Shown here: piece by piece, positions 31,268 to 31,269 of the stretch
Layout of the letters: every line of letters begins with the position of its first letter
Numbering within the stretch: position 1 is the stretch's first letter
Source of the DNA: RGIG1828 sp045586905
GTDB lineage: Bacteria; Bacillota; Clostridia; UMGS1810
Assembly: GCA_045586905.1 (NCBI GenBank)
Contig: JAZNBF010000063.1
Location: 1-31,269, forward strand
Reading direction: 5' to 3'
DNA: 31,269 nt
Notes under the pieces: generated by a model
What the model saw: only the letters and a program-made list of their open reading frames with translations
Database searches by the model: none
What the model was told of the DNA's origin: nothing
Translations under genes and position numbers: made by a program

Positions 31268-31269
31268 AT

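Overview
The window looks like chromosomal DNA of an AT-rich, endospore-forming-lineage Clostridia bacterium, probably a gut-type glycan user. The evidence is the spoIVFA/spoIVFB-like pair, Gram-positive style ribosome binding sites (AAGGAGG), TTGACA/TATAAT promoters, U-tailed hairpin terminators, and many intracellular sugar-processing enzymes. No phage, IS transposase, plasmid or CRISPR gene is visible. Genus cannot be fixed from this sequence alone.

Layout. (1) 1-1198: the start of htpG on the minus strand diverges from a YgjV-like membrane protein, which is followed by a small XRE regulator and a terminator. (2) 1302-1475: an unusual array of eight 8-bp repeats separated by small hairpins. 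(3) 1485-5670 (minus): a large DUF4450-like putative glycosidase behind an AraC regulator that is broken by an in-frame stop. (4) 5789-15927 (plus): an operon of eight genes: AAC(3)-type N-acetyltransferase, amidohydrolase, Gfo/Idh/MocA dehydrogenase, alkaline-phosphatase-superfamily phosphodiesterase, an unassigned TIM-barrel glycosidase-like protein, a xylose-isomerase-like TIM barrel, and two more Gfo/Idh/MocA dehydrogenases. It ends in a strong terminator. (5) 16133-19890 (plus): a second operon of GH3 (NagZ-type), PIG-L deacetylase and GH29 alpha-L-fucosidase. (6) 19944-22880: an Lrp/AsnC regulator, a structured intergenic region, an ornithine-cyclodeaminase-family gene and a divergent LysR regulator. 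(7) 22926-23370: a decayed tRNA 3' fragment, tRNA-fMet and tRNA-Leu(TAA). (8) 23554-28093: lone FeoA, SpoIVFA-like M23 protein, SpoIVFB-like M50 protease, and the radical SAM pair TIGR03960/DUF2344. (9) 28139-30997 (minus): an operon of an XRE-HTH fused to a BadF-type sugar kinase, a MurQ-like etherase and a GH16 glycosidase. It is preceded by a second hairpin-repeat array and a 13-bp palindrome on the predicted start of transcription.

How the genes may work together. Regions 3-5 together read as an intracellular pathway that trims imported oligosaccharides (fucosyl and N-acetylhexosaminyl residues are suggested by GH29, GH3 and PIG-L) and then oxidises, isomerises or epimerises the released sugars with three dehydrogenases and a TIM-barrel isomerase. 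None of these enzymes has a visible signal peptide and no transporter is present in the window, so uptake must be encoded elsewhere. Region 9 looks like amino-sugar (GlcNAc/MurNAc type) salvage in which the kinase itself carries the DNA-binding domain.

Most noteworthy: two repeat arrays with unrelated core sequences but identical architecture (8-9 bp core, then a short hairpin whose stem sequence changes from unit to unit), one in the predicted 3' UTR of the DUF4450-like gene and one in the predicted 5' leader of the kinase-regulator; the HTH-kinase fusion with its operator-like palindrome; and the unassigned amino-sugar pathway.
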